From: Trichomonas vaginalis G3
Lineage: Eukaryota; Parabasalia; Trichomonadida; Trichomonadidae
Assembly (NCBI RefSeq): GCF_026262505.1
Contig: NC_067205.1
Span: forward strand, 23,903,585-23,967,584
DNA: 64,000 nucleotides
Reading direction: 5' to 3'
In this document: in pieces, positions 57,226 through 64,000 of the stretch
Layout: every line of letters starts with the position of its first letter
Position numbering within the stretch: position 1 is the stretch's first letter
Position numbers and translations under genes: made by a program
The notes under the pieces: generated by a model
What the model saw: the letters and a program-made list of their open reading frames with translations, nothing else
The model's database searches: none
Told to the model about the DNA's origin: nothing

Positions 57226-58263
57226 ATCACTGGATCCATTGGAATTATAAAAAGGATTGTACAGGGAAGAAAAATTCATCGTGAAGATCATAATAGTATT
57301 TGGTTTCATTATTATGCGGGAATTAGCCCTCCATCTGAAGTTTTTCAGGGTAAAAACCTGAATGTCACAGCAAACAAGAGCAGGTGTTTCATATACATAT
57401 GTATATTCACTAATATACAAGACAGAGCCATCAATTTCGAATCTATTTCAGATCTTTCGGTTTTACTTTGCGAAAACGTTTTCACCAATGGTCCAGGTAC
57501 AATTTATTTATCTAGTTCTAATAAAAATAGCATTATTGTTGATAAATTTTGTTCATTTGAAAGTAAAACTTCAGATAAGGGCCACTTTACTTATTTCAAA
57601 GGCAATATCCACAGTAGAATCCTCCAAGGATCAATTTTTAATGGAGGAAATAGCTCTGCAGATCAAGGAATGATTCACAGTGAAAATGGTCTTTCATCTC
57701 TTTCGAACACAAATATTACTAACTGCATAGCCAAATTTTCCTCTGCTTTTTGGTTTTATTCTGTTCAATCAACAACAAAAGTTTCATTTTGTAATTTTGA
57801 AAATTTAGAAGCAATATATCAAATTATCACTCGGTTTTCTCTTTGTAATGGAAAAATTGAAAGGTGTAATTATATAAATAATTCTCAACGAAATCTAGAT
57901 GATGGATTGGTTTATATTCACTATCATAGACTTGATATTTTGGATTCAGTTTTCAAAAACAATCGAATGAATAACCGTGGATCGTTATTTTATGCATATG
58001 ATGGAGGAAAGCTTTATATATTTCGATGTAATGTTGATAGTTATTCAGCTTCGAGTTTATTTGATGGAATTGTTGATAATTCAAGTATATCAACTGTTTC
58101 ATTTTCTAATAACTTAAAGTTCGATGGATTGATATTATGTGAAGGAGATATTATAATATTTTATCCACGAATCAAAGAAAAGAATATATGTTCATTATGT
58201 TCCTGCAGATATTTCTTGTTTAGAAAATATTTTGTATCTTTTTTGTTAACAAGTAAAAAGTAA
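57226..58263 (+). pseudogene. Beta-helix-type surface protein paralogue without start
   Basis: Open from 57226 (after a TGA) to 58263, but the first ATG is only at 57670. The upstream part aligns with the gene at 53518-54516 (DHNSIWFHYYAGISPPSEVF against NSIWHLYYEGINPPSSIF), where that gene has its start Met and this one has Arg-Lys. So the start codon was lost, or initiation is now far downstream. Same strand-turn repeats (FCSFESKTSDKGHFTYF). Opposite orientation to its paralogue. Confidence 0.7.
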
Positions 58264-58555
58264 AAATAATAAAGCTATTATGTTAAAAGTGCATCATTTT
58301 CTGACATGCCCTCAATTTTTGACATCTCAAATTTTATGTCAAAACCTTTTTTGCCATTCCTCCTTTCAAATATACGCCTGTAACTGGCACAAATTTGTTC
58401 AATTGTGCCGGTTTGCAAAACCCTACTTAGTAAGAACAGTTTATAAGTTCAAAATGATTCTCCGAATTTGGTAATAGTAGAAGAGCTATAGAATGAATAT
58501 TTCGGAATTTAGACTCGAAAACATAAAATGGAATAAAAGTAATAAGCAATAATTA
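58264..58555. other. Convergent intergenic spacer
   Basis: About 290 bp between two convergent genes, AT-rich, nothing recognised. Confidence 0.5.
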
Positions 58556-61078
58556 TCATTTACTAATTAATTGAAGAAAATCAGGAGGAATATGAAATAG
58601 AGTGAGGTCTTCTTCTGAAAGTGAAAGTTTTTCATATCAATAAGAAAGTAATAAATCAATGATTGATTTGTTTTGACGAACAGCTGCCCAAAATAATGCA
58701 TTTTGAATGAAGTCGTTCGATATTTGATGAATTGGAACTTTGTGTTCAATAAGGATTTGAACAATTTCTGTGTTGTTCTGTTTCGTTGCATGAAGATAAT
58801 AATCTGGGATGATAGATTCACGTGATTGTGGACCATTAGATTGTTTGAGATTGATAGTTCTTGGAGTGAAATATCCATCAAGTAATTTATATTTTTCCAT
58901 GAATTCGAGAAGTAATCGAACACATTCTGAAGAATTCATTTTAATTGATTTAATAAGCCAATTATCATATTCATCCGGAATATTTTCATAATAATCTTCA
59001 CAATGAAAATCAAGATTTTTCAAGATATAAATGCAAACACTTTCATTTTCAACCTGTAAAGATTTTGACAAGCAGGTAAGAATTCCATATGAATTTAAAA
59101 TGTCAAGTGAGTGATTTTTCATGAAATAAAGAAATCCAGAGAGTTTTTCGTCGTTATTAATTAACAATTCAAGATTTTCTGTAATGAATTCTTCATCGGA
59201 ATGGTCAATCAAAAAATATAATGATCGAAAATCACTACATAATTTTAATGTACTTAACATGATTCGTGCACCATGTTCAACAAGAACCTTAACAATTTCG
59301 AAATTGCCATTCATAGAATGATAATCAAGAAGTGTTTTACAATTATCGCTTCCTACTGCTAAAGATTTGCCACCATTTTCTAAAATGAGTTGATATGCTT
59401 CAATGATATCATGTTTTGCTTCATCCATAACATTGTAATAATTGTATTTTGGATTATTACCTAATTCATATTCATCATCATTATCTTCTTCTTCTTTGGA
59501 TGGCTTTTTATGGTAATAATAAGCAACCCATGAGCCTTTTTTCCTATATTTCAATTCTTCTTTCAGTTCTTTTCTGAATAAAATAACTTTTTTGTCAAGA
59601 AGATATTTAATTAAATCAATATGTCCATTTAAAAATGCAAATTTCATGAGATAAAAGCCATTATTTTCTTTTAGATCAACTTCATTGTTTTTCTGGCTTA
59701 AAGTCATAAAGATGTTCATTGCTTGTAAAGAATGAATTAAATAATTTTACATTGAAAATTTGGAAATGATCAAATATGTATTTCATCTCTTCAAGGCCAC
59801 AATATTTCAAAACAAAATTTATCTTTGGAAAAAAGATCTTTCGTTCTAAGAAAAATTTCATTAAATCCATATTCTGTAAAACTTTCTGTATTTCTTCGCG
59901 CGAAATTTCAAAGCGAGTTGATGGGTTTCGTTGAGTTAATTGATAAACCTTTTCATAAATTTCAAGATCATGATTATTTTGACAAACTAAATATGATAAA
60001 GGATGCATGAAATATTGATCACAATATCTTAATCCTAAATCATACAAAATGTTGAAATAATCATATCTTTCGTTCATTAAACAATCAGAGATAATTGATT
60101 TGTATGAGTCTTCTTGCCCTGAATATAAATGTCTATTTGGCTCTGCTGTTATCAAATTGTATTTAACCATGTATTCAAGAATTGTTTTGAATTTTGATTC
60201 ATAATAAACAAAAATTAAATTATAATAATCTAAACAAAGATTGTTTTCTAAACAGAATAGAATGGATTTAATATTTGATAACTTGACTATTCTAACTTTT
60301 TTTGTTGATAATTTTCAAGAAGCCATGTAATTAAATCTGAATTTCGTGATTTAAATGCATCTGATAAACAGCTATCATATTTAATACCCTTTTGTTCAAA
60401 TAATCGTATAATCTCAAGGTTTCCTGTTGAAATGACTTTATATGGTAAAATAAATTTAGAATACACGTCTTCGTTCATGAATTCGTCAAATTTGTTGCTA
60501 ATAAGTAAATATTTGATAATGTTAATTGATGGTTTATCGAATAATGATTTGAAATAAGATTTTTGTTTGAAAATATCATAATATTGTTGAAATTTTGAAA
60601 CATCATCATTAGGTATGATTTGTCTTAATTCTTCTATTGGTTCTCATTCTAATATTCTTAGAGTATTGTAGCTTTTTTCAAGTTTAGGAGGAATAATAAC
60701 AGTTATTCCAGTGTTAGTTGCTGTAAAATAGATTTTTGCAGTCTTTGTTCTGATTATCGGATGGAAAATATTGTTGAGAGTTCGAAGTATTTGAAAATGC
60801 AAGTTATCAGAATTTGATTCAATTTCTTTGCCATCGATAAACAATTCGAGCAGGTATTTGAAATTGTCTTCCTGTGTTTCACCAGGACCATCTGTAATGA
60901 AATTTTGATAGAAATTGACTGTTTCTTCAAAATTTTCTGAGTTTAAGTTAAAGTAATGAGTTTCTTCTTTATACAAAAGTTGAAATGGTTCTGGGATAAC
61001 AACATCATTGATGTTTTTAATCTTTAAATCTTCATAAACAATGTCATCATTTCCCATTTCGAAATTTTTGTGGCACAT
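58556..61078 (-). pseudogene. Ankyrin-repeat protein (DUF3447-like N-terminus), copy 2, decayed
   Basis: N-terminal domain IVYEDLKIKNINDVVIPEPF, then DUF3447-like and ankyrin repeats (NGFYLMKFAFLNGHIDLIKYLL, NNTEIVQILIEHKVPIH, NALFWAAVRQNKSIIDLLL) to LQLISK. The frame has an in-frame TGA at 60644-60646 and another at 58637-58639, a -1-type break at an A-run at about 60299-60305, and one further shift near 59690. About 830 codons in all. Tandem to the copy at 61405-63896. Trichomonads have hundreds of such genes; probably a pseudogene. Confidence 0.75.
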
Positions 61079-61252
61079 AGAAAAAAATTCATAACATATA
61101 AATAATAGACTAACAAACTATTTTCATCTGGATTGCACTCTATTGGCTTTCAAATAATATTCTTAATCGGGAATTAGTGGAATAAAGATAATTCTAAAAG
61201 ATTTTATTAGGTTCTTTGTTCCAAAATTTGAAATTTATAATAAGATTTTATA

Positions 61253-61345
61253 ACTAGGACAAATTAATTTTATAATAGAGTGAGATCTTCTTCTGAAAGA
61301 GAAAGTTTTTCATATCCATAGAGAAATAATTCGTTTATAATTGCT
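61253..61345 (-). pseudogene. C-terminal fragment of a third ankyrin gene copy
   Basis: Encodes YGYEKLSLSEEDLTLL, matching the end of copy 2 but with Gly where copy 2 has an in-frame TGA. A remnant of a third tandem copy between the other two. Confidence 0.6.
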
Positions 61346-61404
61346 TATTTTGAATACTTTTATAAAGGAAAAGTTTTTCATTATTTGAAAGAAATAATTA
61401 AATT

Positions 61405-63896
61405 TTATTTATTAATTAACTTAATTAGATCTGGATTAGCATTGAATGACTTGATGTCTTCTTCTTGAACATCAATCTTTCTATAGCCATATTCAAGTAG
61501 TAAATTGATTACATCAGCATTACCACGAACAGCGGCCCAAAATAATGCATTGTTGAAGAAGTCTTCAGAATGTTCAATAAGTAACCTTACAACTACTGTG
61601 TTATTCTGTTTCGCAGCACGAAGATAATAATCTGGAACAACAAGACGTGATCGATCATAACCGGTTTTAAAGATATAGATATCTGCAGGCTCAAAGAAAT
61701 GTTCAACCATTCGACTCTTTTCCATGACATCTAAAAGCATTCAGACCAATTCTGTTGAATTCATTTCTACTGCATTAACAATCCAATGTTCATTTTCATC
61801 TGGGAAATAATCAAGGTCATCTTTGTCTTTAATCTCAATATTTCTCAAGATATAAATACAAACACTTTCATTTTTGACTAACAATGCTTTCGACAAACAA
61901 TTTATAACATCGTACATGGAGATATCTTTTAATGGATGTGTCTCCAGGTAATAAAAGAAACCTGATGGACGGCCATCTCTATTAATAATAACTTCAAGAT
62001 TGTTTGAAAGTCAGTTCGTTTTCGCGTTATCAATTAAGCAGTAAAAAGAATTATAATCTTTGCATTTTTCGAATGTTGTTTCTGTGATTTTCGCACCATG
62101 TTCAGCAAGAATTTTAACAATTTCAAAGTGTCCTTCATAAGCATGATAATCAAGAATTGTTTTAAAACCATCTTTTCCACGTGCATTTGCATTACCGCCA
62201 TTTTCTAAAATGAGTTCAAAAGCTTCAATATTAGTGTGAATTGAATTATCCATAACATTGTAAAAAATAAATTTTGGATCATCAAACTCCTCATCGTAAT
62301 TTTCTTCTTTACTTTCTTGTCCATAATATCTATTCCAATTATATCTTTTGTTGAAATCATAAAAGTCATTTTTATCTTTGCAAGTTAACATTACGTATTT
62401 ATCAAGAAGGAATTTCATTAATTCAATATGTGCGTGATAAAATGCATTCTTCATTAAATTAAATCCGTTCTTATCTTCTAATTTAACTTGATAATTTCTA
62501 ATGATATAAAATATCAATTCTGACTTAAAACAAAGGTTTCCTCTATCAGCAAAAATTTCGTTAAACTTCTTTAGATGGAAACTTTGATCAAATACATATT
62601 TCATTTCTTCAACACCACAATATACCATAATATCTTCTAACTGCGGATCATATATTTTCCGTTCTACGAAAAACTTCAACAAATCCATATTTGATAAAAT
62701 TTTTGGAAATGCATAATCTAATAATTCAAAACGGGCATGTGAGCTTCTTTGCGTCATTTGATAAACCTTTTCATAAAGATCAAGATCAGAAACATCATAA
62801 TAAACCAAATATGATAAAGGGTTTTGGAAATTACCATTAAAATAACATAATCCTAAATCAAATAAAATGTTGAAATAATCATATCTTTCGTTTTGTAAAC
62901 AATCGGCAATAATTGATCTGTTTGCATCTGCTTTATCCAGTGATATATCATGTTCTACTTGTAATAAACCATCATTGTATTTAACCATGTATTCAAGAAT
63001 TGTTTTGAATTTTGATTCATAATAAACAAATATTAAATTATAATAATCTAAACAAAGATTGTTTTCTAAACAGAATAGAATGGATTTAATATTTGATAAC
63101 CTGACTCTATTAACCTTTTTTGTTGATAATTTTCAAGAAGCCATGTAATTAAATCTGAATTTCGTGATTTAAACGCATCTGATAAACAGCTATCATATTT
63201 AATGCCCTTTTGTTCAAATAATCGTATGATTTCAAGATTTCCTGATTTAATAGCATTACAATAAAAATCTATTAATTCAAATCTGGAAAATTTCGTTAAA
63301 TCGTCAAAATCGTTGTTAATAAGTAAATATTTGATAATGTTAATTGATGGTTTGTCAAATAACATTGGCAGAAACCTGTAATAATAAATTGGTTCGGATT
63401 TGTCAAAATGTTGCTGAAATTTTGATACATCATCACTAAGTATGATTTGTTTTGACTCGGATGGTGGTTTTCGTTCCCTCATTTCTGGTTTTGGATACTT
63501 TTCTGCAACTTTAGGGGGAAATTCAACATTTATTCCAGCACAAACTGCCATATCATAGAATTCTATACCTTTTGCTTTGATAGTTGGTTTAAAAATATTA
63601 TTGAGAGTTTGTATCATTTGAAAATGTAAATTATCTGTATACGTTTCAATTAATTCGCCATCAGTGAACAATTCGAGTAGGTATTTGAAATTGTCTTCCT
63701 GTGTTTCACCAGGACCATCTGTAATGAATTTTTGATAGAACTTGACTGTATCTTCAAAATTTTCTAAGTTTAGGTTAAAGTAATGTGTTTCTGCTTCATA
63801 CAAAAGTTGAAATGGTTCTGGAATAACAACATCATTGAAGTTTTTGATCTTTAAATCTTCATAAACAATTTGATCATCTTTTTCCATTCTGAACAT
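61405..63896 (-). pseudogene. Ankyrin-repeat protein (DUF3447-like N-terminus), copy 1, decayed
   Basis: Same layout as copy 2: MEKDDQIVYEDLKIKNFNDV start, a linker with Pro/Lys, DUF3447-like block (RFELIDFYCNAIKSGNLEII) and ankyrin repeats ending VINLLLEYGYRKIDVQEED...LIKLINK. Two in-frame TGA codons (62011-62013 and 61741-61743) and a -1-type break at the A-run near 63114-63122, the same site as in copy 2, interrupt it. Otherwise the reading is continuous. Probably a pseudogene or a rapidly evolving family member. Confidence 0.75.
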
Positions 63897-64000
63897 TTGT
63901 TTTTTTGGAGGAATTTTCTATATAACTTTGATCAGTTACTAGTATTTATTACAAATATATATATATTTTATAATCAAACCAAAGATTTTTAAATAAGAAT

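Overview
The window looks like Trichomonas vaginalis or a very close trichomonad. It is strongly AT-rich and its host genes are essentially intronless. It carries Maverick/Polinton elements with KilA-N genes, and host families typical of this parasite: ankyrin proteins with DUF3447-like N-termini, glycine-rich Cys-rich surface proteins, beta-helix surface proteins, a papain-family peptidase and a DHHC-type transferase. These assignments come from reading the translations, not from a search.

About two thirds of the window (1-43199) is two Polintons lying in the same orientation, almost end to end. Element A (1-18734) is cut by the left window edge. Element B (18743-43199, about 24.5 kb) is complete from terminal inverted repeat to terminal inverted repeat and is flanked by a 6-bp target duplication, TAATTG. 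Only 2 bp separate the end of A from the left duplication of B, so B appears to have landed in the immediate flank of A. Shared modules are very similar, so both copies are evolutionarily recent. Both are fossils: about ten breaks in the visible part of A and about twenty in B, while many short genes still look whole.

B from left to right: structured TIR; subterminal repeats; long coiled-coil virion-type protein region; two small genes; major capsid protein; unknown gene; penton-like gene; SF3 helicase; two unknown genes; A32-type packaging ATPase; a 22-bp minisatellite; KilA-N; unknown 304-aa gene; KilA-N; a 21-bp minisatellite; a small gene; family B DNA polymerase; a run of small virion-like genes; rve integrase; a tail-fibre-like protein with a bacteriophage-type tip; amphipathic minor virion-like proteins; a tiny membrane protein; a Dam-type N6-adenine methyltransferase; subterminal repeats; TIR. 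A repeats this order from the unknown gene onward, but the polymerase block is absent and in its place lie an HNH endonuclease, a tRNA-like sequence and a gene fragment.

The non-coding DNA of both elements is unusually organised. About two dozen copies of one hairpin family share an architecture (three forward arms, two reverse arms) while the arm sequences change together. Two unrelated minisatellites have an array-core-array layout and sit between the same pair of divergent gene starts. Short perfect palindromes sit in frame in one variable loop of KilA-N genes and differ from copy to copy.

The right third (43206-64000) is host DNA: two decayed glycine-rich/Cys-rich surface genes; a coiled-coil gene divergent from a DHHC-family transferase (with a DHMC core); about 4 kb of AT-rich spacer holding a short repeat family and a 1.24-kb TIR-bounded transposon; two beta-helix-type paralogues in opposite orientation flanking a TrmO-like gene and a papain-family peptidase; and two tandem decayed ankyrin genes.
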